The notes: generated by a model from the letters alone, not told the origin. Counted from the stretch's first letter, positions 1-11,478 are shown. The stretch is 64,000 bases of DNA from Haliclona indistincta (GCA_964017065.1 OZ024783.1:1088442-1152441), one strand, 5' to 3'. A program made the numbers and translations.

Positions 1-114
1 AGACAAAAGAAGACCAAGGTCTGTCAAAATATGAATTTGTGTTAAAATTAATGGGGGGTTTTGTCAAATTTTGAAGTATTCTTTTCTCAATATTTTTACC
101 TTATTACTGTGCAG

Positions 115-1636
115 ATGAAGAGAAGGGTTCTGATGTAGAGGAACAAGATGAAGAAGAGCATGAGTCCGAAGAAGAGGTAGTGGACGAGGAGAAGGAATGG
201 AAGGAACTACAGGACTCAGTGAAGAGAGACAGAAAAGCAATGAAGGGAGAACCATCAGAGAGCCCTGTGGTCCATGCACCTTATTACCCTAAGGTACCTA
301 CCTCTGTGAGGTAGCTAGACACTGCTTAGTGCACAGGTGTCCTGGCTCTACCAGTGACCCTCTGTGAGGAAGCTAGACACTGCTTAGTGCACAGGTGTCC
401 TGGCTCTACCAGTGACACTCTGTGAGGAAGCTAGACACTGCTTAGTGCACAGGTGTCCTGGCTCTACCAGTGACCCTCTGTGAGGCAGCTAGACACTGCT
501 TAGTGCACAGGTGTCCTGGCTCTACCAGTGACCCTCTGTGAGGCAGCTAGACACTGCTTAGTGCACAGGTGTCCTGGCTCTACCAGTGACCCTCTGTGAG
601 GCAGCTAGACACTGCTTAGTGCACACAGCCATTGCTCATCTTCATGCACTTACTCACCTGCTCTCTCAGGAAAAACAGGAGCTCTGGTGGTTATACATAG
701 CAGACAGGAAGACCAATCGTATGGTCCAACCTCCTGAACCAGTGGTAGGACTCAAGAACTCACAAGAGGTGTGGTACTATTTAGAGAGAACACTAGTCAT
801 CTCTTATGGTGTGTGCAGGTTAGTCTGAGAATGCAAGCACCAGAGAAGAAGGGTATTGTGAAATATTCAGTGATCCTAACCTACACCACTCACACATTGC
901 CAGTCTTCTCTTGCAATGCTGAAGCGAAAAGTGTAATGCATTCAGTCGCTCAATCAGAGAATGAACATAATATTATGATATATCACACTCACACTGTGTG
1001 TTGGTCCCGTACCGTGTCCCACTTTATTATCGAAGGCCCTACACAACCAAACCACGCCCACCTGTGGTTGGGTTTAATGTGATGGTGCAGTTGTATTAAC
1101 GCTGGGACAAAGGTTTGAATATTCGAAATTCGTTCGTAAACAAAAAATTCAAGTTTTTATTTCCTTTCGAACATTCGTGCCACACCCACTATTGCTCAAC
1201 AAAGCTATTTATGCATAGATAAGGCATTAAGTTTGATAATGAAGAACAATTTCAATCTGTAGTGAGGTCATAAAACTTAGTTTTTTGTCATAAAGATGTG
1301 TTTGTTACCCTCAATGTACGAAGAATGATGCGAACATTCGTTGGTTTGTTCAACAGAAGTTCACTTTGTACATTTGTCCTAATCACTAAGTTGTATACTA
1401 TCAAAGATGGGCGGGGGAGGCCCCTAGCTTCTAGTGGTAACTATAGTGCATGAAGGATAGTGCTTCATGAATAGTCCTGGTCTGTATTGATACAGCTACA
1501 TGTACATGAGAGGAAGGAGGTGTCAGGTAAGGAACAGTGGGCGGAGCTTGAGAAGGAAGAGGAAGAAGCAGATGTGATAGAGGACAGTGACGACCAGGAG
1601 TCAGCAGATTGGTCCGATGAGGAGGAGTCAGACTGA
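115..1636 (+). CDS. SEC63: SEC63 homologue, 3' exons (5' part outside window)
   Basis: SEC63 is the ER-membrane J-protein that works with the Sec61/Sec62 translocon and BiP in protein import. Coding pieces, each with GT-AG borders: 115-293 (acidic, ending with HAPYYPK), 670-768 (EKQELWWLYIADRK, the hallmark of the Sec63 Brl/FN3 end), 819 to about 880 (VSLRMQAPEKKGIVKYSVIL, aligning with the animal sequence VELKFPAPGKPGNYQYTVFL), and 1496-1636 (LHVHERKEV followed by an acidic tail and stop). Introns are 376 bp (filled with a 58-bp minisatellite) and 50 bp. The end of the third exon is unclear: after about position 890 the reading runs into a repeat also seen near 3420, and no convincing donor or the expected next residues were found, so this copy may be damaged. 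Bases 1-18 may be the end of a preceding exon. Confidence 0.72.
294..630 (+). repeat. 58-bp minisatellite in a SEC63 intron
   Basis: About 5.5 tandem copies of a 58-bp unit starting CTCTGTGAGGCAGCTAGACA and containing CTTAGTGCACAGGTGTCC and TGGCTCTACCAGTGACC. Copies differ at one to three bases. The same unit recurs at 20554-21017, 29929-30635, 36330-36560 (reverse) and 49386-49460 (reverse), there inside a carboxypeptidase intron. Confidence 0.93.
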
Positions 1637-1664
1637 TATATTGATTTATTATAAATTAATATTA

Positions 1665-2022
1665 AAAATAAAAAGATTTCTATCGAAATCAAAAGGATGT
1701 AGGGTTGTGAAATCTACCACTGGTCCACAATGTAAACTAACAAGGAACAAGCATGGAATGGTAACACGATTGACTTGCTAACAGACCATAGATCCCTACA
1801 TCAGTGGCTGCTTTGGCTGACTATAGCTAGTTCTGTTAGTTGCTGTTGATTGACACCTGACGTGCATTCTTATGTACAGCCACTGATGTAGGGATCTATG
1901 GTCTGTTAGCAAGTCAATCGTGTTACCATTCCATGCTTGTTCCTTGTTAGTTTACATTGTGGACCAGTGGTAGATTTCACAACCCTACATCCTTTTGATT
2001 TCGATAGAAATCTTTTTATTTT
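1665..2022. repeat. Perfect 146-bp inverted repeat (fold-back element)
   Basis: Left arm 1665-1810 and right arm 1877-2022 are reverse complements over about 146 bp with no mismatch that I can see, separated by a 66-bp loop. It begins 28 bases after the SEC63 stop codon. The near-perfect arms indicate a recent insertion or an inverted duplication. Confidence 0.92.
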
Positions 2023-2880
2023 CTTGTTTGTGTCCTTTTTTCTTATTCAGTGATGTGCAGTTCAATATCATGCATGTACTGAGCCGTCTTTGTTTCCACC
2101 ATTGGTTTAGTTTTCCTGATATTGATGGCTTTTCTTTATTAACAATTTTAAACTTGTAGCTAAAGTTATGCTGTATATCAGGTCGCCTACGCATAGTGCA
2201 TGCATGCAGGCTAGGCATGCATTCGAGCCCCGCCCACACTTGTTTGTAGACCATGCGGCGGTTATAATGATCTGGCGAGCGCAGAATGTTGATTTTACAC
2301 GAGCTTACAGTTCTTCGACGACTCCAGGCAAATATGTGTTCTCCGTGTTCCATACGGCGCGGCTATACTCAAGCTAGTGCTTGGTCACGTGCGCTAGCCA
2401 CTGCTTGGTCACGTGCGTATTGCGCAATCACACTAATGGCGTCTAACACTTAGCTGACAATGGATCACGATCGAGAACTCGCGGAATGTATATCGCCGTT
2501 TCGCTAAAAACAAAGTTCAAAAGGCACATGCCAGGAGAATTTCACGACTGTTCGTGGGTGTTTTGGTCTCGGCACTGCTCGTGTAAAGGTGCTAGGCGAG
2601 TGGAAAGAAAGAAAGAAAGAAAACGAAGATGACGATACTCGATTTTCACCGTTTCCAGGGTTCGTCACTTTAGTGACAATTTCGAGCCATCTCCTTGCTA
2701 CTGTAAGATGGGGCAACGCCAGAGAGCAGATCTAAGTGTTTATGGACGTATAAAATTCATCACCAGGTGAAATATCAGCGTTTGAACGCTAATACATTGT
2801 ATGTAGCCGCCATCTTTTTTTCTCGTTCAACCCTACATAGGGAGTCACTACCGTGCCTCCCTAACACTACCGTGCCTCCC
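2023..2880. other. No gene recognised; probable inserted DNA
   Basis: This stretch contains short open frames with no recognisable similarity and a short (GAAA)n tract near 2606. The duplicated copy of the flanks at 9602-9935 joins the equivalents of about 1660 and 2885 directly. The whole of 1665-2880 is therefore probably an insertion made after that duplication. An 11-base motif at its left side (ATGTAGGGTTG, 1698) recurs inverted near its right end (CAACCCTACAT, about 2828). Confidence 0.5.
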
Positions 2881-3414
2881 TAATTAAATGTACAGCAAAC
2901 AACACTATTGGTCACTCTTGACTTGTGGGTGGGGCTTCAAGTTGGTTACCATGGTAACGAACTGTCTGCATGCTAGTTATTGGGACACCAACACCTGATA
3001 GACAGCAGCATAGTGTTGATCATCATGGTGAGACCAAGCTCTGGGGTAAGAGAACAGCAACACACAAGATGAGGGTAGCTGAAGCAGTGGAGAGCCTTCA
3101 GAACAGGAGGAAGACAGCTGATCAAGGAGACACTGGACCTACAGCAAGCAGTAGAGAAGACCTGATGGAGAGCAGTAGTTCACCATCAGCCCCTCCTTGC
3201 CGTGTAGTGTCCAGTAGAACAGCTTCACGACACGGGATTAAACCACCCAATGAAGAAGGTGAGGGTGTGTGATAAGTGAGCGTGTGATAGTGTGACTACT
3301 GCTACTGTTTCACTAATGCTGTCCAGCTCACATTAGTCACGCCTACCCTCTCAGTGATGGACTACCAGAAAACTTCTCATTTCAACTACCTAATGGAGGT
3401 TGGTAATGCAGCTC

Positions 3415-3579
3415 ACTGTCTTCTTGCAATGCTGAAGTGAAAGTGTAGAAATTCACCTCAGTCATGTTCAGTCTCTGATCATCCTCCATCGTGTGAATAA
3501 AGACAACAGTGACTACAGAGACTGAACACATTAGTGCATGAAGGTGACACTCTACACTTCAGCATTGCAAGAAGACAGT
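3415..3579. repeat. Nested fold-back repeat in an N1 intron
   Basis: Arms at 3415-3448 and 3552-3579 pair (ACTGTCTTCTTGCAATGCTG against its reverse complement), with a second inner pair TTCAGTCTCT/AGAGACTGAA near 3467 and 3516. Related pieces occur at about 900-960, 10185-10230 and 10565-10600, so this is a dispersed family. Confidence 0.75.
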
Positions 3580-4719
3580 AAATCAGTGCCATCATGTATC
3601 AATACATGTTAAGATTTTACTCTTTACCATCCTAGGTTGTCGCAATCTCTCAGTCACCTCGGCTACCTCTAAGCAGCATGGCTGCACATACTCCACTAAT
3701 GCTGGATACTTCCATGAGCCATTCGGTGGTTGTATTGGTAACCTCATTATAAACAGCACTGTACAACAGGTCAGTACAAAAAGTTAGTCTTACTGACAGT
3801 AAAAATTTTAATGTGTTGTGATTTCAGGTGGTTCCAGGGTTAATTTTGGTCTGTTAGACTCCACCTATGTTGTTGGTTACCTTAGCAACGCCACACTCCT
3901 GGGATCAAAGTACAAGTTCCGTCAGCTAATCACAGGAGCTGGCTGGCTAGTGAGAGAGTGAGTGAGACCCTGCTAGCTGTATGTCACTTCATATCATTGC
4001 TACAGTGGTGAGGTCTGGATTGAGACTAGCGCTAAGCTGGAGAACATCTCTGATAAGTTTGTCACTGAGAAGGCTCCTCGCACCGCGATATGTGCTGCTA
4101 AGAACGGTACTATGATCCTCCTCCAGGTGAGTGGGCGGGGTCAATATATAGTTACTGTACATTTGCGACCGGATTTGAGAAATGGGGTCACTTCACTCCT
4201 GCAATTTTTGAATGCACGCATGTTTTCAAATGGCTGCTACTCGTTCAAGGTCAAACATTACTGAAACTCAATGAAACGTTTTGTTGATTTGCTAGCTGTA
4301 TGGTACTAAAATTTAATTTGACTGAATGGCAGCAAGTCAAAAATTGCAGGAGCAAAGTCATCCCTTTTCTCTACTCCGCTCATATAATGTTGATTTCACA
4401 TTGATTAGTTAGAACGATGTGCTTTTCTTCATCACTACAGGTAGATGGAGAGGAGGATATTAAGAAGGGTATTGATTTCCATGCCCAGCTATTGGAGACA
4501 ATTGTGACAGAAGTCCTATAAGCACAGCAATTGGAGGTGTGGTGCAACAAACATGTGTTTTAGACCAAGAATGTGTCTTTATATCTGGTCCATGAAGTGC
4601 AGGACTGGATTGTTGACTGACTATGACTAAAGCGCTTGACAAAATTTGGAGTGTTAGGACATTTACTTTAGCGAGAAGGTGCCATAAATACGATTCATCT
4701 ATGATGATACTCACGGTCC

Positions 4720-4760
4720 CTCTCTCTCCCTCCCTCCCGCCCTCTCTCTCTCTCTTCCTC

Positions 4761-4798
<38 letters not shown>

Positions 4799-4910
4799 TC
4801 TCTCCCACCCTCTCTCTCCCTTCCTCCCTCTCTCCCACCCTATCTCTCTCTCTCTCTCTTCCTCCCTCTCTCTCTCTCTTCCTCCCTCTCTCTCTCTCTC
4901 CCTCCCTCTC
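4720..4910. repeat. (CT)n tract at an intron 3' end
   Basis: Impure CT-rich tract ending in CATCTCAG just before the NLDGGG exon. Equivalent tracts lie before the same exon at 25215-25450, 34800-34872 and, reversed, 48931-49354 and 58507-58655. Confidence 0.9.
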
Positions 4911-5204
4911 ATCTCAGAATCTGGATGGTGGTGGTAGCAGTACATCAGTGTATATGTTAATCGTCCCACCTGTACTGACACTAGCAGTATCTGTGAGAGA
5001 CCTGTCTCCTCTATCACTTGTATTATATCACATCATTGAACAAGATGACTTATTAATAAAATTATTTATCACCATCAGTGTGTACAGTGTATTTCATAAT
5101 AACTAGCTCCTCCCTCTTTACTATCCAGCTGCAGACATCACATAGTCAGTTCATAACGAAGAGACAATGAAACGTATTTCGAAATTAGCCAAAATTATAA
5201 TTAT

Positions 5205-8200
5205 TCAATCATCTATCCTGCAGTCAATGTTCAACAGTGCTGTTCTGAGAGTGTGTTTAGTACACTCTCCTCCCTGACCCTTCAGCCATACAGCCAGCAT
5301 CTCTATCATGCACTCTTGCACTTCACTGTTATTCTTCTTAATTTCCTTCAGTTTAAAGTAATCCAGTCCAAGCTGTAGTCCTAGCTCAAACCATTGACAC
5401 ACAGTGCTTCTCAGGACTACAAGCAGTACAGCAAGATGAGACCGGATATCTACAATGATAAAAAATTGTGAAAAGCCTCGATAGTGTTGATGTGTTCATA
5501 CTCACCTAGTGTACCATCATCAGGTATATTGGACAGGTCTACACTGGGTACTGGTGGATCAGAGTGAGTACTGGGAGGAGTCTGACTAACTGAGCCTGAA
5601 CATACAACAACAATACTGTCACAACTTGTGTACATGTGTGACTCACTGAGGGTACTGGAGTTACCAGCAGCTGTGGGTGGATCACTTGGTAGGTCCTGCT
5701 CCTTCAAGCCAGCCACCTCCTGTACACACCAGAGAAACATTACTACCATCACATGCTACAGTACAGCCACATTGCTCACCAGAGGATTCCTGCCAGCGAA
5801 TAGACTATGGTTGTCCAGATGCTCTCTCAGTTCCTTGTAGTACACTTGTGGCTTCATCTTAAGCTGACTGAAGTGTTTTGTTATCTCACGGAGGAGAGTG
5901 GTAGGAACTGGCTGGTCAGCGTTGCTATGGTTGAACAGCTCACAGACAGAGGAGGGGCTGAGGAGGTGGTATGGCTCTAAGGGTAGTGACTGTGTTGGGA
6001 GGCGACCGATACAACATTCACTCTGACTGGAAATAAACGGCTTTTGACAAAGAATAGACTCAGCTACATCCTGGATGTCAAAGAGGTCAGTGTCAGGTAG
6101 GTCATTGAAGGGATACTGTTGGACCAGGCTGGGAGAGATGAGACACTCGTACACTTCCACACTCGAGCAGTGCTCTTGGTGAAGATGGTGAACCAGACTA
6201 ATGAGTGAGCTACGAAGCTTGGCATGCTCCATTGGTCTGTCCTTGCTGTACGACATGGCCACCAACACTCTCCGGTTGTTGTCAAGGAGCTCAACGAGTG
6301 TTGTGATGTTGTCAGAGTCTGTCCAGGAGATGCCGTTCTTCCAGACAGTGCACCTTCGCTGGAGACCATGAAGAGATGAAATAACCTTGCGTCGAACAGA
6401 TCGTGAGAATCGATAAGCGACAGAGAGGAGGAGGATATGAAGGAAGCGAGAACTGAAGTACTGCTCAGGATCCACACACACCAGACACCAGCCAAACTCT
6501 AGTGCTCCTAGCTGCTGGACGAGGCTGTCTGGTCGCTCTGACTGAATGAGACCGGGGAAGAAGAGGAGATCAGCTGTGGAGTGAGAGGGTGTGGTCTGGA
6601 GTTTGGTGTTCTCTAGTACTGAGGGCTCAACTGGTCGACAGAAATTCAATGACTGAAGAAAACCGACAAGCATATCTGTGTTGTGGTGAGGGAATACACT
6701 GAGTAGGCTGGAGGTGGATACTATGCCAGTGTTGCTGGCAAGAATGTCACGATGTTCTTTGAATTGACGAGGGGCAAACAGTGTCCCATTGATTTCGTTT
6801 AACAAGGCTTCTGTCTTCACTACGATCCAGCTGGATTGATGATGGCGTATAAAGAGGATGAGACCTTTATCACTGAGAGTGGTGAGGATCTCTGTGAGGA
6901 CAGACTGGTCGCTAGGGAGAGAAGAATCGCTTTCCTTAGCGATTGCAGAGACAAGATCATGTAGTGTACAGCCTACCACGTTCAGCTTGGTACGAAGGAA
7001 TGCGTAGACAACATGAGAATAGTAGTGGATGACGGGCTGACTGGCAGTGATAGCTTTCTGGCTGTTGGTGAGTGTGGCGATCAAACGACGTGAAGCGTCA
7101 GTGTTGGTTCTGCGACAGTCCATAGCAATGCACTCTACGTACAACTGGCGTCTTACTCTTCTGGTAGCTATGATGGTCTGCAGCAGCGAGCTCTCCTCCT
7201 CCACCGACGACATGACCTGGTCGGCATGGCTACCAATGATCACCACGTGCGATCGTCCCTCTGCTGTGCTGCAGGCATTGTCGATAAAGCTTAGCCAGTA
7301 GTGGAGCGACTCACAGATCTTCTCCTTGCTCTCACTCAGGTCTACCACACAGAGAAACATGGCTGCTGACCTTCGCATCACTTGCTCGAGCACGGCATCA
7401 TGACTCGAGTAGTATTCTTGCTGTCCAGCAAAGTCATACACGACAAAGTTGCCCAGCTGCTCACTCTGGATGTGGTGTGGAACGATCCCTGCTGTGTAGC
7501 GTTGAACATCAGCGACACACTCTACAGCTGTAGAACTAGCTAGGCGGACGATGAGTTCAGTTATGGTAGTCTTACCAGCTCCACTGTCTCCTGTGAGTAT
7601 CAGTTTAGTGAACGTGTGCACTGGGAAGGCTGTCCTGCACTGTTCGAATGGTTCAAATAGTTTAATGATATCATACTTGCCACTAGAAAAGGACAATGCA
7701 GTGCGGCCATACTTGTTCTTAGTCAGTGGATTGACTCGACCAGTCGATAACAGATATTGTACAATGTGGGCGTGGTCACATCCACAAGCCTCATGAAGTG
7801 GTGTATAGCCAGTATTGTTCTCACATGATGGGTTACAGTGTTCCTCTCTGATGAGATACTGAGCAATGTTGAGGTAACCATTAGTACAAGCAAAGTGAAG
7901 TGGTGTCCAGCCATCATCGTTCTCACATGATGGGTTACAGTGTTCCTCTCTGATGAGATACTGAGCAATGTTGAGGTAACCATAGTGACAAGCAAAGAGA
8001 AGTGGTGTCATGCCATTATTGTTCTCACATGATGGGTTACAGTGTTCCTCTCTGATGAGATACTGAGCAATGTTGAGGTAACCATTAATACAAGCATAGT
8101 GAAGTGGTGTAGTGCCAAACTGGTTATTGTCCATAGGGTCACAATGTAGTTCAACTATGAAATATTTCACCACCTCGAGGTGTCCATTGCTGGCGGCATA

Positions 8201-8473
8201 ATGCAGTGGAATGTTTCCCTTCTCGTCCTTGCAGTTGGCGGCACAATTATACACTGATACTAGCGCAGTGACGACATTCCTCCAGCCCCAGTACGCAGCT
8301 AGGTGGAGCAGAGAGACCAATGATAACTCAGTAAACCACAGTGTGGACTTGAAAGTTGTCGTGATGGTAGCTGGTCGTGGTATGCTGGGTAGCAGCTGCT
8401 CCGCCATAACCTTAAGCTTGTTCCCGTTCTTAAACGCGATTATGTATTGTTCTTCTCGTCGTCCTTCAGCCAT
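5205..8473 (-). CDS. G1: ankyrin-repeat, Roc-COR GTPase, Death-domain protein (intact)
   Basis: Four exons: 8473-5780, 5719-5647, 5595-5506, 5449-5205, giving 1033 residues. The start MAEGRR is shared by the family. Order: ankyrin repeats (about 55-275) with three near-identical 33-residue units carrying NIAQYLIREEHCNPSCE; P-loop GDSGAGKT (295-302); G3-like DFAGQQ (347-352); G4-like GSHAD (414-418); a COR-type region (about 480-890) with a winged-helix-like start; a low-complexity linker; and a Death domain in the last exon (about 953-1033). The layout matches the C-terminal half of death-associated protein kinase (DAPK), a ROCO protein, but has no kinase. Family knowledge suggests GTP-dependent dimerisation and Death-domain signalling; ligand and partner are unknown. 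It converges with N1 (165 bp between stops) and is head-to-head with an APEX1 remnant. COR is class A (see G3 for class B). Introns are 60, 51 and 56 bp. Confidence 0.88.
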
Positions 8474-8611
8474 TGCTCTGCGTCCACGGTCAATAAATCA
8501 CAAGTGGTCTCCTTTAGATAAACTACTGTAAGCTTGAGTGTCTTTGAGAGAATGCTTTTGTGGTTGCCTAGCAGCAGCAAATTAAACTAGATCACGTGAT
8601 GCTTGCCCGCC
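8474..8611. promoter_or_regulatory. Bidirectional promoter region with TCACGTGA
   Basis: The 138 bp between the G1 start (minus) and the APEX1-like ATG (plus) are conserved in every unit. They contain a perfect E-box palindrome TCACGTGA at 8592-8599, with counterparts at 11573 (APEX1), 19135, 29036, 37459 and 53061. It fits a bHLH-zip (USF, MITF/TFE) site. No TATA box is evident. Confidence 0.6.
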
Positions 8612-9022
8612 ATGCCGCCAAAAGATCTAGAAGCGAGGCCTAATAGCTGAATCTGATGGTCTAGCTCTTTACTGTAACAGAAGAACAGTATAGTGATCAA
8701 TTCGTTAGGACCCTCATCAATAAGTGTAGAGAAGCGTGACTCAAGGAATGGTAGATGAATCCAGTGAGTGATGTGTGTGTCCTAACTCACCTACTGCCCT
8801 CCTCCTGTGCTGGTTAGGTTATTATGGAGACTACCAGCAGCTCAGAGAGAGAGCCTGTTACTACCACTGCAATACTACTGACTTGCTTCTCTCAGCTTGA
8901 TTTCCTCACTGCTGCTCGAGCACACCTGATAGAAGGTGAGTGATGTGAGTGTGTCACTGCTAGTACTGTGAGTCAATATTGTGTACAGACAGTGATACTA
9001 TCATCATGGAATAGAGATTACA
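8612..9022 (+). pseudogene. APEX1 5' fragment (copy P1)
   Basis: It starts with ATGCCGCCAAAAG, the first codons of APEX1 (ATGCCGCCAAAGAAACGA at 11705). From 8826 it carries a decayed version of APEX1 exon 7 (ACTGACTTGCTTCTCTCAGC against ACTGACTTCTCTCAGC), and then the start of exon 8 (ACAGTGATACTATCATCATG). Exons 2-6 and the catalytic exons are missing. Non-coding. Confidence 0.75.
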
Positions 9023-9041
9023 CTAGCTCACCTTCCACCAT

Positions 9042-9160
9042 GAAGTCGTGCATTGCAACCAGTGCTTGGAGGAAGAAACTGTCCTCTACAGAATTACCAT
9101 CAATGGTACTTGTCTGTAGCAGTTTCTTCTTCCCAGCACTGCTTGCAATGCACGACCTCG
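9042..9160. repeat. Fold-back repeat, about 38-bp arms
   Basis: Left arm about 9042-9081 (AAGTCGTGCATTGCAACCAG) pairs with right arm about 9118-9160 (reverse complement, with small gaps). A small MITE-like hairpin immediately after the APEX1 fragment; absent from the other units at that position. Confidence 0.75.
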
Positions 9161-9179
9161 TCCTAGCAAACAGTTATTA

Positions 9180-9600
9180 AGTTTGAGTAGGCGTCTCGGA
9201 GCGTCAGCAAGCAGTGTTATGAGGAAAAGTTAATCTGTCCAACTACAGAATTGCCTTAAATAGTACTTGCAAGTAGTATAGCTGGTTAGCTGTCTCTGCT
9301 TGAGCCTGGAGTGTGCTACTTTGTTTGTATCAGGCAGCCATAAAGCTCTTGGGGGTGTGACCAATGTGTTGACGAGCCTGTGCGAAATTTTGCACATGGG
9401 AACAACTTTCTGCCCATGCAAAAAACGTTTGCTCATACAATAATGTTGCTGGGGTTTGTGCATACCAATGAGCTACCCATGCGATCATTATTTTGCGCAT
9501 GACCGAATTTGACCATGCAAAAATGAATTACCCATGCAATAATCAAATTTTGAACATGAAAATATTGTGTTTCATAATATTGTCCCCTTTGGCTTGCCAT
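9180..9600. other. Gene-free stretch with degenerate CATGCAA/CATGCGA words
   Basis: Between about 9390 and 9560 short A/T-rich words such as CCCATGCAAT, CCATGCAAAAAT and GCGCATGACC recur irregularly at 20-40 bp. No gene or known element recognised. Confidence 0.4.
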
Positions 9601-9601
9601 A

Positions 9602-9935
9602 GAATAGTCCTGGTCTGTATTGATACAGCTACATGTACATGAGAGGAAGGCGGTATCAGGTAAGGAACAGTGGGCGGAGCTTGAGAAGGAAGAGGAAGAA
9701 GCAGATGTGATAGAGGACAGCGACGACCAGGACTCAGCAGATTGGTCCGATGAGGAGGAGTCAGACTGATAATTATATTGATTTATTATAAATTATTATT
9801 ATAATGTACAGCGAACAGCACTATTTGTCACTCTTGACTTGTGGGTGGGGCTTCAGGTTGGTTACCATGGTAATGAACTGTCTGCATGCCAGTCCCCATA
9901 TTGGGACACCAACAACACCTGATAAAGGTAAAATG
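9602..9935 (+). pseudogene. Duplicate of the SEC63 last exon and of the N1 5' flank
   Basis: 9602-9769 repeats the SEC63 last intron end, acceptor and final exon (LHVHERK... to stop) with few changes. 9800-9935 repeats 2885-3000, including the start of the exon at 2977. The two parts are adjacent here but 1.2 kb apart in the original, so this copy predates the insertion at 1665-2880. Confidence 0.85.
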
Positions 9936-10199
9936 ACAGCAATGCTGAAGTCAACAGTCTCCATCATGTGTTACTGTATAGCGGGTTATTTTTGAAGAAA
10001 ATTATCAGGCTTTTGCTTCATCAAAATTTATTACTATAAGTATAATGAGTGAACTATAGGACCTGGACACAAATTAAATTCGGCAATGCACAAACTAATC
10101 TGAGTCGTTGCAAAAATAACATTTGACACTCCAAAATAACCCACTATATGGTATGTGTATGATAGCTAGAGGAGGCTGGGTCAGAGACTGAACACATTA

Positions 10200-11075
10200 G
10201 TGCATGATGGTGACACTACACCTGTCAGTCCAGTTGGGAAGGCAATGATGGTGGATAGTGGATAGAGTATGTCAGGTGGTAGTACTGCTAGAGGGGTGTG
10301 TCTATTCATTATAATAACAACAATACGACTCATCTCCTGTAGTGAGTGAGAGATGATAGAATGAGAAGTGTTGAGAGGTAGCCCCTACTATTAGTGCAGT
10401 AATGAGCAGTGATGTGTAGTACTGGGCTCTCTTGATCCGACGACCTGAGTCACTCTCTGTCAACACAATCAGTACATAACTATTGTGTGACTGTGGTGAT
10501 CTTCTGCATGATTATTCAAACGCTTTATGGGCTAGCTATCTCTGTCATAGTTATACACAATGCACATGATCAGAGACTGAACACATTAGTTCATGATGGT
10601 GACGGTTGGTGCTTTAGCTGCCAGCACCAGATTCTTGTCACTCAGTTCTCACCTAACGTGGTCAACATATCTCGTTTTGACTGGACCATGTTGAAATGTC
10701 TCACGTGATCCACCTACACAAGATAGATCAGCTGGTCTTGCAGCTCGCTATAACACACACACACACACACGCACCATCTCTAAGGTATTGTTCTTGTCCG
10801 CTTGTAGTCGAAGCAGCTCTCTCCTCAGCTCAGTGCATTCTCTCGGCTCGCTCATGAACAATCCAACTATCTGGAGTGCAAGGTTCTATAACTATCAGTG
10901 TCAGGATCCCTAGCAACTCACTCACCCATCTCGCTATCGTCTGCGTGCAGCTGTGCAGCAATCTGGTGAGGACAGAGCTAGATAATATCAGTAACGCTAA
11001 CCGCCACTCCACCCAACACTCCATCATTTGGCACGTGAAGCTGCCAAAGAGTCTGAGTGAGTGCATGTATGTTGC
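10200..11075 (-). other. Possible short-exon gene, not recognised
   Basis: On the minus strand three stretches look exon-like: around 10770-10880, ending at a GTGCGT donor and reading charged, helical RRELLRLQADKNN; around 10660-10710 between TGTGTAG and GTGAGA (VDHVRHFNMVQSKRDMLTT); and around 10330-10460, with a hydrophobic stretch YYTSLLITALIVGA after DSGRRIKRAQ. Together they could be a coiled-coil, membrane-anchored protein. No family was recognised and no start or stop could be fixed. Part of the region (10560-10600) is repeat. Confidence 0.25.
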
Positions 11076-11414
11076 AGCATTCAGCTAATATTTACAGATA
11101 CATTAGTGTGCTTAGCTGCAGTCATCATGGAGTCTTTTACTTATGTACAAATTCTCACCAGTTCGAGTCAGCCCGGCCCACCAGAGTCACCACTGACACT
11201 GTCAGAGACCGGGGAGAAGAGAAAAATTATTCTCCATGCAATTCTTCCGAATTGAGCTTCTAGTAAATGAGGCTCGAACAACTAGGCTGCACTGCAGAAT
11301 AACCTTACTGGTTTAAAAAGAAAAGCACTTTGGTGCTCTCTTGTGTACTGTGACTGGTTGTGTCCATGCGACATGTTTCACATGCTACAGCAGCTAAACT
11401 ATTATTTAGAATTG

Positions 11415-11478
11415 CTACCAATGATCACCACGTGCGATCGTCCGCTGCAGGCATTGTCGATAAAGCTTAGCCAGTAGT
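11415..11478 (-). pseudogene. Fragment of the ankyrin-Roc-COR-Death gene upstream of APEX1
   Basis: About 60 bp match the GTPase segment of G1 around 7229-7301 (CTACCAATGATCACCACGTG, then GCAGGCATTGTCGATAAAGC), with a small internal deletion. It lies on the strand opposite APEX1, 230 bp before its start, in the same head-to-head arrangement as the complete units. Confidence 0.8.

Larger units (their letters stand above)
2977..5039 (+). pseudogene. NAGPA-like phosphodiester glycosidase copy N1, decayed
   Basis: The family hydrolyses N-acetylglucosamine-1-phosphodiester on lysosomal enzymes (the uncovering enzyme, Golgi). Exons seen: 2977-3258, 3327-3398, 3636-3769, about 3829-3960, 4008-4126, 4441-4520 and 4918-5039. 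The join 3398/3636 is phase-consistent and gives NFSFQLPNGGCRNLSV, which parallels animal NAGPA ahead of the ASN/GYF and CIGNL blocks. It is broken in four ways: the acceptor of the fourth exon lacks the TCTACAG present in sister copies; the exon starting at 4441 fuses by deletion to downstream intron and stops early (IDFHAQLLE...); the catalytic-region NLDGGG exon lost 10 bp after GTGTAT, shifting its frame; and a fold-back repeat sits in the second intron. It is the only copy with the upstream exons. Assignment of 2977-3258 to this gene is less certain. Confidence 0.62.

Noticed and set aside
294..630. CRISPR-like array
   Set aside because: Units are contiguous tandem copies without unique spacers, in an animal intron.
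586..828. Open frame beginning MTLCEAARHCL and running into SEC63 exon sequence
   Set aside because: Its start is minisatellite; only the EKQELWWLYIADRK part is coding, after a proper acceptor at 669.
4460..5017. Long open frames rich in Arg-Glu or Ser-Leu across the GA/CT tracts
   Set aside because: They are translations of dinucleotide repeats in introns; the same occurs at every such tract.
5756..5862. Plus-strand frames opposite the G genes (for example with LPAAVGGSLGRSC)
   Set aside because: Shadows of the conserved minus-strand coding sequence; they recur in every copy only because the gene does.
7551..8473. NLR/NACHT receptor
   Set aside because: The P-loop domain has DFAGQQ and a GSHAD motif and is followed by COR, so Roc-COR fits better than NACHT or NB-ARC.
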